Shown here in pieces: positions 48,301 to 56,113 of a stretch of 64,000 nt of DNA (position 1 is the first letter of the stretch; every line of letters begins with the position of its first letter). The DNA comes from Halopseudomonas laoshanensis (GTDB lineage Bacteria > Pseudomonadota > Gammaproteobacteria > Pseudomonadales > Pseudomonadaceae): positions 1-64,000 of the forward strand of contig NZ_QOVF01000001.1 of the NCBI RefSeq assembly GCF_008365385.1, read 5' to 3'. The position numbers and the translations under genes are program-made. The notes under the pieces were generated by a model. That model made no database searches. It was not told the origin of the DNA and was given only the letters and a program-made list of their open reading frames with translations.

Positions 48301-49496
48301 ACATCCAGCGGGCGGCGGAGGCACAGCGCAGGTCCTTACGGGCAGAACCCGCGGCGGAGCGACACTACAGATTGGCTCAGTACCTGCTTGAACTCGGTGA
48401 ACAGGGCGATGCGCGCAGCGAATTCCAGCAGGCCGTGAGGCTTGAGCCGGATAATCCAGAGTTCCAGGCGAGCCTGGGTTATGCCTATCTGAGGACGGGC
48501 GATGATGACCTCGCCGCGGGCCATTTTCAGGCAGCTCTGGCTGCTGACGAAAAGCGGCTGCCCTTGTATGAGGAACTCGGCTATACCTATCGTCGACTTG
48601 GCCAGGATGAGGCTGCGGCCAAGGCATTCCGCCAGCGCATTGACCTGACGCAAACCTGGGCGGGCACCGCGCCTGAAGGCTCTCAAGATGAAGGCTATCA
48701 AGGCCAAGGCTCCGCCAGCACCGGTACCGATGAGAGTGGCTATGCCTGGCGCCAGGAAGTGCAGCAGCTAGAGGACCGGCTGCGGATCAATACGGGTGTG
48801 TTCGTGCGGCGCATGAACGGTGGCGATAGTGACTCGGACCAGGACGCTTCCGTCGGGCTCAGCGGGTTTCAGAGTCAAGCCGGGATAGACATCGCCTACC
48901 GGCTGGATAACGTCTCTGATGGCCGCTATGCAGAGGTTTACGGGCGCAGCATCTGGGCATTCGAGGACGATACGCTGTCGCCAGTGGGCAGCGAAACCCA
49001 AGGGGGTGTCGGCCTACGGGTGAAGCCCTTTGCGCCGGTCAATTTTTTACTCTCAGGCGAGCGGCTGGTCGCGCTGGGTAGCGACGCTAGAAACGACTGG
49101 ATGGTGCGTGCCAGCGCATCCTTCGGCCGCGGTTTAGCCTACGCTCCAGCCCAGAAGTACCAGCACTATCGCTCCGTGTATCTGGATGCGGCCAAGGTGG
49201 TGGAAGACAAGGCTGAGTTCCTGGTGGCGGAATGGCGCGAGGGTGTTGCCAAGCAGATAGGGCAGGGCCTGCATCTGGTGCCCTACGGTGTCGCCGCCGC
49301 CAGCTACACGGATGACGCTGAAACCGAGCGCCGCTATGAGGCAGGCGTCGGCGTTGCCTTGCGCGGCTGGTTTGGCGGTAACGCCTACCACACGCATAGC
49401 AGCAATTTTGAGGTGGGGGTGGAGTTCCGAGGAATGGTGGGTGGCAATACAGACGAAGATTCGGGTCTCGTCGTGCGTCTGCAATACGGATTCTGA
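45366..49496 (+). CDS. NfrA-like outer-membrane protein: large periplasmic TPR domain plus NfrA C-terminal barrel
   Basis: At 1376 residues this is well above the roughly 990 of E. coli NfrA. An N-terminal hydrophobic signal (about 29-50, ending SLADV) is followed by many TPR repeats. Residues about 340-697 and 738-1094 are two copies of one block with clear similarity (for example DNPSQLEEPGAIALEIAE against its partner; both end LPLYEELGY.YRRLG). After a Ser/Gly/Gln-rich linker, residues about 1126-1376 form the bacteriophage N4 adsorption protein A C-terminal domain, ending in an outer-membrane barrel signature (LVVRLQYGF). It should form the glycan exit channel in the outer membrane, as PgaA does for poly-GlcNAc. 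An alternative start is ATG 45393. Confidence 0.87.
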   Translation: MNAQPGRCIMRRGFPATARPQDRRGFFTRLQILTPIVTTVAFSLFSAGSLADVTTGDDRQEAPKVGSQSWLEQELANFRKYPFMERAERLIGSGQPVAAAKELTRILALDPEDVDARLRLIVLLLGPLDEPQAAAEHAAKLIEHGRERGLGYHYRALANLRLGDADSAAADWMRSLETRELREDLQRAIRGQLADLAIQRGDFAAVPRLLTEDAADQSFEDRLRLVQAYIKLDRPKEATQLLMRVDGVPPEGWFPIAQYHVEMGQPTLAIVTINRGLERVESAPLRRELATSLGYLHMQRGEPQLGAQAFALAVEEGEPDPDLYLAWAQALSEAQLAAQALAAIESVEQTSPYGHRLHAYLLAELGRTDDAAGVLQRLLDDPSQQENRGAIALEIAELYAQAGDLEAQMTALEHAVALAPKHAPSLRALAERQVGADRLAAASDTLRALIAVEDQPENRLRLVEVLVASGEQKAALTELRQLVEKLPSGHAARIRVLRQWASLAEAQQQWDEAARAWEGLYVADSKRSPEYLLHAGRAARLGGNPLGARQILAKLDVDAQDPNIRALFYDEQAQLAQMEGEHMTAAQWQQQAVNAQPTAARHYHMAQVWKTLGDPELARRALEQAIILAPKNAEYHASLGYDYLEGGDDRRAAEYFETALRLDPDRLPLYEELGYVYRRLGRNEDEAELLGELIHRQAASGQRRSALARGAGSNSESVMRFQLEQVQALRRAGKLDQALVALDSIDDLQLYGTKLKVELLKESGRSEDAVQELSRLLDNPSQLEEPGAIALEIAEMHAQAGDRAAQLAALERAVVIAPDYPPALQAVVERQVGAGDLLAAANTQRRLVALEGNTATRTRLVEILLAADENASALVELRQLVEALLPDHPDLPKVMRQWANVAAAEGVLAAEAQTWEALYQADETRPAELMLHAGRAARITGQHEKATRVLAQVPEDALTLSDQALLYEERALLASRDGDIQRAAEAQRRSLRAEPAAERHYRLAQYLLELGEQGDARSEFQQAVRLEPDNPEFQASLGYAYLRTGDDDLAAGHFQAALAADEKRLPLYEELGYTYRRLGQDEAAAKAFRQRIDLTQTWAGTAPEGSQDEGYQGQGSASTGTDESGYAWRQEVQQLEDRLRINTGVFVRRMNGGDSDSDQDASVGLSGFQSQAGIDIAYRLDNVSDGRYAEVYGRSIWAFEDDTLSPVGSETQGGVGLRVKPFAPVNFLLSGERLVALGSDARNDWMVRASASFGRGLAYAPAQKYQHYRSVYLDAAKVVEDKAEFLVAEWREGVAKQIGQGLHLVPYGVAAASYTDDAETERRYEAGVGVALRGWFGGNAYHTHSSNFEVGVEFRGMVGGNTDEDSGLVVRLQYGF
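46383..48647 (+). repeat. Internal tandem duplication inside the NfrA-like gene
   Basis: Bases about 46383-47456 and 47577-48647 encode two related blocks of about 358 residues each. They share runs such as GAIALEIAE, LHAGRAAR, ARHYHMAQ/ERHYRLAQ and LPLYEELGY in the same order. The two copies have diverged at the DNA level, so this is an old duplication of a multi-TPR unit, which makes the periplasmic arm longer than in E. coli NfrA. Confidence 0.85.
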
Positions 49497-49517
49497 CGTG
49501 ATGATGAGTATAGGCCG

Positions 49518-50510
49518 GTGAAACAACTCTACTTTTGGCTGTTGCTGGCCATATCCCTGCCAGCGCAAGCCAGCGAATGCACCGGTGCGCCCTTCAGCGC
49601 CAGCTTTCTCCAGCCCCTGACCTCCGATCTTGAGCGCTCAGCGGACTCCTGGGAGGCAACATTGCAGAGCATTGCCGGTGTCGGGATAGACACCCTTTAC
49701 CTGCAGTGGAGCGTCTACGGTGAGCTGGACCTGAGCCGCGAGCCAGGTATCAGCTTTCTGAGTATTTGGCTTGATCAGGCGCACGCCAACGGTCTGCGGG
49801 TCAATTTAGGCCTGGTTGCCGATGCCGACTTCGGCAGCCGGATCACCGATCCCGCAGACGCATTGGCAGCCTACCTCGCAGGCCTTCGCGAACGCTCGTT
49901 AGCGGCAGCGGATCGACTCAAAGCAAGATTAGGTGATCATCCAGCATTCGTGGGCTGGTATCTCTCCGAAGAAATCGACGATCGTTCCTGGACGCATCCC
50001 TGGCAAGTGGACCTGCTGCGCGAGCATCTAAGCAGTTTGACCAGCTTGCTCGCGGAGTTGAGCCCGGAAAAGCCGGTGAGCATTTCGACCTACGTAAGTG
50101 GTGCGCAGCCGCCGGCTCAGTTCGAGAGGCTGTGGCGGGCACTCTGGAGCGCCGCGCCTCAGTTACACGTCCTTCTGCAGGACGGGGCTGGCGTTGGGAC
50201 AGTAGCGCGCCCTGACTTCAATGAATACGCGCTCCGAGTTAACAATATTGCCGCAAGAACAAACCGCTATTGGGGCATTATCGTGGAACTATTCTCGCAG
50301 CAAAGCGGGCCGCCGCTGGACGACGCGCCCTTCAGCGCTCAGGCCGCGCCCATCAACCGCATGCTGCAACAATTGGCAGCCGTCGAAGCACTCGACCCCG
50401 GCCCAAATGAGGTCATTGCGTTCTCGGTCCCGGAATATCTGCTGGACCCCGCCAAGCCGGGCCAGGCCGAACTGCTCAACGAATATCGACGCCGCTACTG
50501 CGGCCCTTGA
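49518..50510 (+). CDS. DUF4434 family TIM-barrel, glycoside hydrolase-like, periplasmic
   Basis: A 330-residue protein with a signal peptide (MKQLYFWLLLAISLPAQA). The beta/alpha-barrel is typical of DUF4434: IDTLYLQWSVYGE (about 57-69), ANGLRVNLGL (90-99) and GWYLSEEID (146-154), where Glu151/Glu152 are the likely catalytic acids. The start is GTG 49518, 21 bases after the NfrA-like gene. In PgaB a deacetylase and a hydrolase domain are fused; here the DUF2334 and DUF4434 proteins could divide those roles. Cleavage of the exported glycan is inference. Confidence 0.78.
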   Translation: MKQLYFWLLLAISLPAQASECTGAPFSASFLQPLTSDLERSADSWEATLQSIAGVGIDTLYLQWSVYGELDLSREPGISFLSIWLDQAHANGLRVNLGLVADADFGSRITDPADALAAYLAGLRERSLAAADRLKARLGDHPAFVGWYLSEEIDDRSWTHPWQVDLLREHLSSLTSLLAELSPEKPVSISTYVSGAQPPAQFERLWRALWSAAPQLHVLLQDGAGVGTVARPDFNEYALRVNNIAARTNRYWGIIVELFSQQSGPPLDDAPFSAQAAPINRMLQQLAAVEALDPGPNEVIAFSVPEYLLDPAKPGQAELLNEYRRRYCGP

Positions 50511-50546
50511 TGTCGTGGGGCAGGTCGTGGGGCAGGCTACCCAGTG

Positions 50547-51362
50547 TTACCCGGCGCGGTAGGCCTCAGCGTGCTCATGGATTTTGCTCACGGCCTGTGC
50601 GCGGTTCGACACATCCAGTTTCCTGAAAATGCGCTTGAGGTGATTTTTTACCGTGAACGGGCTGATATTGAGAATCACACCAATAACTTCATTGGTTTTC
50701 CCGACTCTTACCCAATCCATGATTTCCTTTTCGCGGAGGGATAAGCCGAACTCGACATAAGACATTTCCACTCCGTTAACGCTGCCGTGGGGTCGAAAAG
50801 GGGGCAGCTGTCGCAAAGCGGTGTCTATGTAGGGCAGCAGCAGCTTGAAATAAAGTTGAGCCGACCGCGGTAGGCAGAGAGCCTGGTTAAATACCACGTA
50901 GAGTATCTGATCTCGCTCCCGCTCATCCTTGATGCCATGGATGAGGGCCGAGCGCATACGTTTGAAGTGCGCAGTCACCGAATCCGGGGTGTCGAGCTTG
51001 CCAAGGTCCAGGTCAAAGCCCGTTTCGGTTTGTATCTCGAACAGCTCATGCCCACCCTTTTCCCAGAGCGCTAGAAGATTGCGCCGCAGGGGCATCATGT
51101 TGGCGTTGACCACGTTCGAGGTACGCATTTCCAGAATCGCGGAAATGATATCGACCTCAAGCGCATTCTTTCCGGCCCCTCGCCACGACGCGAGGAGGAT
51201 TTGATGTGGTAGATAGGTTTGCAGATCTCCCTGTAGCCAGTGGAAGAGATCGGCATGAGTGTGGATGTGCAGGGACCCCTGGATGACTTTTATGAACCGA
51301 TTGTGCTCGGTATAAAGGGCATTGGGCGTCTTCAGATTCAAGAAGTGAGTCATCTTCGTCAT
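50547..51362 (-). CDS. LuxR family regulator similar to EpsA (exopolysaccharide-associated)
   Basis: The protein has an N-terminal region (IQGSLHIHTHADLFHWLQGDLQTYLPHQILLA) characteristic of EpsA-like regulators found beside exopolysaccharide clusters, and a C-terminal LuxR helix-turn-helix (LSLREKEIMDWVRVGKTNEVI ... FTVKNHLKRIFRKLDV). There is no receiver domain. It is convergent with, and 36 bases from, the DUF4434 gene, so it probably controls the locus. The start is unclear: ATG 51362 (271 residues) is used, and GTG 51422 would add 20 residues. Confidence 0.8.
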   Translation of the reverse strand: MTKMTHFLNLKTPNALYTEHNRFIKVIQGSLHIHTHADLFHWLQGDLQTYLPHQILLASWRGAGKNALEVDIISAILEMRTSNVVNANMMPLRRNLLALWEKGGHELFEIQTETGFDLDLGKLDTPDSVTAHFKRMRSALIHGIKDERERDQILYVVFNQALCLPRSAQLYFKLLLPYIDTALRQLPPFRPHGSVNGVEMSYVEFGLSLREKEIMDWVRVGKTNEVIGVILNISPFTVKNHLKRIFRKLDVSNRAQAVSKIHEHAEAYRAG

Positions 51363-51505
51363 ATCAATTATCCGTGTGAGAAGTCCATGCTCCGGATTAA
51401 GAGATCTATGCTGACTAGACACCGACTACTTTACTGTCCCTAGACTTCCAGTATAGCCATGATGTTTTTACCCGCCTTGCTGAAAGTGTCTCTGTTGGGT
51501 TGCTA

Positions 51506-53434
51506 TTAGCGGGCTTGTTTTATGTTCCGCAAAGGGTTGCCGAACCGCTCAATATATTCCCGTCCAATCTCTTTCGAGCCCAGATAATTGAGATGGTTCT
51601 CATCGCGATACAGCGGCAGGCCATTCAATACGGTCTGGCAACGGAGCGGGTCGCAGATGACTTTTCTCGGGTCTATCCAGTTGATGTCAGGGAAGCGCTG
51701 TTGCGCGGTTTGTTTGAAGCGCAGAAAGTTGCTCATTTTCAGCCTGGCGTCTGCGGCGTCGATGGAGCAATCGTCCATATTCTTCAGCAGGCATTCCGCG
51801 TACGAGGAGGAGGGCAGCTCCGGCACGTCTTCAAGCATGACGATGGTATGGCCCTGGGCGTCGAGCCAGGCCAGGGTGTCGATGAAGTAGGTCTGATACA
51901 ACTCGCTTTGCAGATAAGAGTTCCACCATGCATTGACGAACACGGTCATCGGGCGTTGCTGCAGATAATCAGCCAGGGCAGTGTTCCGCTCGACCTTCTC
52001 CGGATCGACAAATGCGGCCGCGGAGTGTTCCGGTATCACGAAAGGGGTAGAGGCCCGGGTCACCACTAGTAGAGAGTGGTCCTCGCCGATGAGTTGCTCC
52101 ACGAAGCCAAGCAGGGCAATGGCGTGGGAGTCACCGATCAACATGCTGTCTGGCTGGCCGTCTTGCGGCTTGGCGCCGAACAGGCAGGCGTCGCTGGTGT
52201 TGAATTGCGCGGGTTCGGCCTTGAAGCAGCGCTTGTAGAGGTCGGCAGCGTTATTCTGGGCAATGATGCGGTAGAGCTCACGCCGCTCTTCGGAAAAGCG
52301 GAAGCTCAAGTCATCGGCTATGCGAATGGTCGACTGGATAGCCCAGATGACCAGCGCCGGGGCCAGAATGAATATCAGAAAGGACTTTTTCAAGTTCCAC
52401 GGGCGGTGCCGATAGCGGTTCTCGACAAAGCGGAAGCTTAACCAGGACAGCACCACGACGATGGCTATCAGCAGCAGACGGTTAGTCCAGGTGAGCTCGA
52501 TCAACTGATAATGCAGTAGCGCCACGGGCGGCCAGTGCCACAGATACAGGGAATAGGAAATGCCCCCCAGAAAAACCATGACTGGCAAGCTGAGTACGCG
52601 AGCAGTGAGAGTGCGGCTCTGATGCAATCCGGCGTAGATCACCAGGGCAGTGCCCAGCGTAGGCCAAAGGGCGTTGTAGCCGGGGAAATGGTCATGCTTG
52701 GTGAGCACTATCGCGGTAACGCAGATCATCGCGAGGCCGAGGGCCGCTAGCAGCTCGGCACTGAGCCGTCCGAGGACTGGAAGCTGACGGCTGAACAGCG
52801 CCACGCCGGTGCCGAGCATGAATTCAAACAGCCTGGCCGGCAGCAGGTAATAGGCGGCGGCTGGATAGGCGTCAGCCAAATACACCGACAGCGCGAAAGT
52901 GGCGACCAGCATAATGCGGAAAGGCCAGTGCCCATCACGGCCTTTGCCAAATCGGTAGGCCAGGTACAGCGCCAGCGGCCATATCAGGTAGAACTGCTCC
53001 TCAACGGCCAGGGACCAGGTATGCAGCAGCGACAGCGAGCGGCTTTCCGGTGCGAAGTACTGAGAGAGCTCCTGAAAATAGTAAATGTTGCTCAAGCCGA
53101 CCAGAGACGCCAGCCAACTCTTGGCAAACAGGTAGTAGGCATCGCCAAGGTAGAAAGGCGAGATCATCAAGAAGGTGACGCTGGACACCAGCAGGAACAG
53201 GGGTACCAACCGACGGATGCGACGGGCGTAGAAGTCGCGGAAACTGAAGGTCGCGTTCTCGAAGTTGCGTTGCAGAAGTTGGGTGATGACGTAGCCAGAG
53301 ATGACGAAGAACACATCCACGCCAATAAAGCCGCCGCTGATTCCCGGGACTTCGTAGTGGTAGAGAATCACCAGGACGACGGCCAGTGCGCGTAAGCCTT
53401 CAATATCAGCGCGGTAGCCCGAAGCGATCTTCAA
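51506..53434 (-). CDS. Acyltransferase 3 family protein with C-terminal SGNH domain (OafA/YrhL type)
   Basis: A 642-residue inner-membrane O-acyltransferase. The N-terminal 10-11 span domain starts YRADIEGLRALAVVLVILYH and has the conserved HTWSLAVEEQFYLIWP (His138, Glu145). The periplasmic SGNH esterase-like domain has GDSH with Ser436 and the DxxH pair Asp611/His614. Such two-domain proteins move acetyl groups across the membrane and O-acetylate surface polysaccharides. Its position next to the exopolysaccharide locus suggests, but does not prove, that it decorates that polymer. Confidence 0.9.
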   Translation of the reverse strand: MKIASGYRADIEGLRALAVVLVILYHYEVPGISGGFIGVDVFFVISGYVITQLLQRNFENATFSFRDFYARRIRRLVPLFLLVSSVTFLMISPFYLGDAYYLFAKSWLASLVGLSNIYYFQELSQYFAPESRSLSLLHTWSLAVEEQFYLIWPLALYLAYRFGKGRDGHWPFRIMLVATFALSVYLADAYPAAAYYLLPARLFEFMLGTGVALFSRQLPVLGRLSAELLAALGLAMICVTAIVLTKHDHFPGYNALWPTLGTALVIYAGLHQSRTLTARVLSLPVMVFLGGISYSLYLWHWPPVALLHYQLIELTWTNRLLLIAIVVVLSWLSFRFVENRYRHRPWNLKKSFLIFILAPALVIWAIQSTIRIADDLSFRFSEERRELYRIIAQNNAADLYKRCFKAEPAQFNTSDACLFGAKPQDGQPDSMLIGDSHAIALLGFVEQLIGEDHSLLVVTRASTPFVIPEHSAAAFVDPEKVERNTALADYLQQRPMTVFVNAWWNSYLQSELYQTYFIDTLAWLDAQGHTIVMLEDVPELPSSSYAECLLKNMDDCSIDAADARLKMSNFLRFKQTAQQRFPDINWIDPRKVICDPLRCQTVLNGLPLYRDENHLNYLGSKEIGREYIERFGNPLRNIKQAR

Positions 53435-53565
53435 GTCAATTCCCCTAGAATTAGCAGACCGGGGGAGATTATATGGGCGCGGGCAGCGCAGACAAGCTGT
53501 TTGCAGCAGGTCCGGCTCTGATTAGGCCGGCCGCCTCCTGGTAACGAGTGGCAAGCTGAGCGCGC

Positions 53566-54888
53566 TCAGCGGCGGACCCATACCTCCACCCGGCCGTTGC
53601 GCTGGGCGCCAGTAGCACCCCCCGCCGAACCCACCGGCATATAGTGGCCGTAGCCAGTGTGCCCGTGCACCTGAGTGCCGAGTTGCCGTAGGGCCTTGCT
53701 GGCTGACAGGGCGCGCAGTTCGGAGATCATCTGGGCGCGCAGTTCGTCGCTTTGCTGGTCGGCAAAACCAATCAGCATCAGGTCCTTACCCGTTTTGCCG
53801 GTGTCCTTGAGGTAATGCTGAATGCGCAGCAAGTCGCGGTTGGCTTTGTTGTCCAGCTTGGTGCGGCCTTCGGCAAAACGGAAGTTCACCGAGAGGCGCT
53901 GATAGCGTTCGGTCAGGCGTTTGAACGTCGCCGGCACGCTGGCGTCCTGCACCGGGTCGACTGCAAAGGGGTTCTGGGAAAAGAAACCGGACTGGGCCAC
54001 GATATCCTGCCCGGCTTGGCTTTGTGCGTAGTTGATAAAGGCCTGGGCCAGAGGTTTGCCGGTGGTTCCTGGGGTGTACAGGTAGAGCCGACGGGACAGC
54101 GGATAGTCTTCAGTCGCAACGGAAAGCTCACTGGGCTTGAGCGCCGGCGCGCTTCCATCGGAAATTGCCAGCAATTTGCTGCTGCGTACCGAGGCGAAAC
54201 CGGCAAAGCCGATGCCTGCGGGATTCAGACTGACGTCGTCGGATAACTGGTCATTGGACTCGTAGCGTCGGGCTTCACCAGTCAGCGTATATTTGCCAGC
54301 CAGAACCAGCTCCTTGAAGGTGTCCCAGGTCCCAGAGCGGTCGTCGCGAGCGTATACCTGAATTGGCAGGTCAGGGCCGCCAAGCGCCGACCAGTTGGTG
54401 ATCTCGCCGGCAAAAATCCTGGCCAGCGTTTCTATATTGAGCTGGTTAACCGGATTGGATGGGTGCACCAGAATCGCCAGGCCATCAATGGCAATCACGT
54501 GTTCGCTATCGGCGCTGGTCATGTCTGCGCGTGCCGCCATCGCGGCAACTTCCTTGGCGGTGATACGGCGTGAGGCCGCCCAGGTATCGGCCTGGTTGGC
54601 CATCATCGAGGTAAAGCCAGTGCTGGTACCGTGAGCGGCCACCAGCACGGTCAGCGGCTTGCCGTCACGCACGACTGTCAGTACAGCTTCATTCTCATTC
54701 CCCGTGGCGCTGGCGCTGACCCGTTCTCCGGTAAGCTGTTCCAGAAAGCCGGTCATCAACATGGGTGCCAGTGTGGCGCCAATGGTGTTGGACCCGTGGA
54801 TTTCCAGGTCGTGGGCGGCTGCCACACCGGGCAGAAAAGCCAGAGCAAACCCCAGGCGGAACAGCAGTCGACGGAAAACTGATGGCAT
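53566..54888 (-). CDS. Periplasmic phosphate-binding-like (PstS) protein fused to a C-terminal OmpA domain
   Basis: The product (440 residues) has a signal peptide ending GVAAA, a PstS-like substrate-binding fold (LEIHGSNTIGATLAPMLMTGFL; ARDDRSGTWDTFKELVL; LSRRLYLYTPGT) and a C-terminal OmpA-like peptidoglycan-binding domain (LMLIGFADQQSDELRAQMISELRA ... NGRVEVWVRR). It is probably anchored to peptidoglycan and binds an anion or ligand in the periplasm. No pst permease genes are nearby. GAGG lies six bases before ATG 54888. Confidence 0.87.
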   Translation of the reverse strand: MPSVFRRLLFRLGFALAFLPGVAAAHDLEIHGSNTIGATLAPMLMTGFLEQLTGERVSASATGNENEAVLTVVRDGKPLTVLVAAHGTSTGFTSMMANQADTWAASRRITAKEVAAMAARADMTSADSEHVIAIDGLAILVHPSNPVNQLNIETLARIFAGEITNWSALGGPDLPIQVYARDDRSGTWDTFKELVLAGKYTLTGEARRYESNDQLSDDVSLNPAGIGFAGFASVRSSKLLAISDGSAPALKPSELSVATEDYPLSRRLYLYTPGTTGKPLAQAFINYAQSQAGQDIVAQSGFFSQNPFAVDPVQDASVPATFKRLTERYQRLSVNFRFAEGRTKLDNKANRDLLRIQHYLKDTGKTGKDLMLIGFADQQSDELRAQMISELRALSASKALRQLGTQVHGHTGYGHYMPVGSAGGATGAQRNGRVEVWVRR

Positions 54889-54989
54889 CGGTAACCTCAT
54901 TACAATCTGGCAGGTAGGTTTTGACCCGCCAGAGTGAGGCAGTTAGATGACATTCAGATGACTGGACCCGCCTGGATCGCGTTGTCGAT

Positions 54990-56096
54990 TCAGCCGTCTA
55001 TTGCGAGCTTGATGATCACCCCTTCATCCGCCGCAATGCGGCCCTGACATACGTCGGGATAAATCTCAGCCAAGCCCGACAGGCCCTGCAGCGTTTTTAC
55101 CTTCAGCCATTGGCGGCTCCAATGGGCGGCATCGTGCATGAAACGCTGGCTGCGCTCGGCAAAGCCCTGGGGGCCCCAGTCCTGCATGCGCTGCTGAATG
55201 TGCCCGGGAGCAAAGAAGAACTCGCTGCGCTCTGCGCTGATGCCTGAAGCGGTCTGGGTTTCATCCCAATGGGTCAGGCCGACGTTGATGCAATAAGTCA
55301 GGTTCTCGCCCAGGTGCTTGCTCAGTTCTTTCAACACGCTGCTGTTGCCTGACATGTCGACAATGACGCTGGGAATGTTTTTGTTGATGCTGCTCAGCTG
55401 CTGGTAATCCACAACATCGTGATAAATGTCGAGACTCTTGACCAGGGCTGTGTTGCGCGCCGAGGTCACGGCAATGGTGGCCGGGGCGTCGGGATCTTTG
55501 AACAGCGCATAACCAAGGCCAGCACTGGTTTTGCTTGAGGCGCTAAGGATGATGATCTGCTCGGCACCACGCCAGTTTTTATCCTTGAGCGCATCCCACA
55601 GGCAGAACGAGGTGATATGCAGCGGCCAGAGCAACATGCGCTCGGGCTCAGTGCTGGCGTCGTAGTCTGGCTCGTGCAGCACCCGGCTGTAGGTGTTGTA
55701 GCCCGGCGGCAGTTTGGCCCGATGCGCGCTCCCATCGATCAGGCGCTGGGCGGATATCTTGGTCGGTTGCATGATTAACTGCGTGGCCGGCGGGAAGTAA
55801 CCAAACAGCCGCTCACCCACCGGTAATGCTTCACAGCGCGATTCGGTTACGTTGGCAAAGCCCCACACGGGGATCACACCCCAGCCTTGGGTTAGCTCGC
55901 CTGCTGGCGGAAAGAACTGCCAATAACCGAGTTTGTCGCCAGCGGCGGCATAGGTGATGTTGTTGGCGGTAAAGGAAAAGCTATCGACCGCGAGCCGAAC
56001 CTCGCCTTCTGCCAAGGTCGGGCGTTGCTCAACTGGGCTCAGTGTAACCAGACGCTGGGTCATAAAGTCGTTTTTGCGTATCTGAAATTGCTGCAT
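54990..56096 (-). CDS. DUF2855 family protein (MDR-like)
   Basis: A 368-residue protein of the DUF2855 family, distantly related to medium-chain dehydrogenases (VDSFSFTANNITYAAAGDKLGYWQFFP at 38-64; ASSKTSAGLGYALF as a degenerate nucleotide-binding turn). The reaction is unknown. It lies 17 bases after the flavoprotein gene on the same strand and shares its TetR-controlled promoter, suggesting the two act on the same, probably aromatic or hydrophobic, compound; that is inference. Confidence 0.82.
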   Translation of the reverse strand: MQQFQIRKNDFMTQRLVTLSPVEQRPTLAEGEVRLAVDSFSFTANNITYAAAGDKLGYWQFFPPAGELTQGWGVIPVWGFANVTESRCEALPVGERLFGYFPPATQLIMQPTKISAQRLIDGSAHRAKLPPGYNTYSRVLHEPDYDASTEPERMLLWPLHITSFCLWDALKDKNWRGAEQIIILSASSKTSAGLGYALFKDPDAPATIAVTSARNTALVKSLDIYHDVVDYQQLSSINKNIPSVIVDMSGNSSVLKELSKHLGENLTYCINVGLTHWDETQTASGISAERSEFFFAPGHIQQRMQDWGPQGFAERSQRFMHDAAHWSRQWLKVKTLQGLSGLAEIYPDVCQGRIAADEGVIIKLAIDG

Positions 56097-56113
56097 GCTG
56101 TCACTCCTTTCGG

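Noticed and set aside
53555..53570. 16-bp palindrome at the end of the PstS-OmpA gene as a terminator
   Set aside because: It overlaps the stop codon and is followed by no T tract on either strand.
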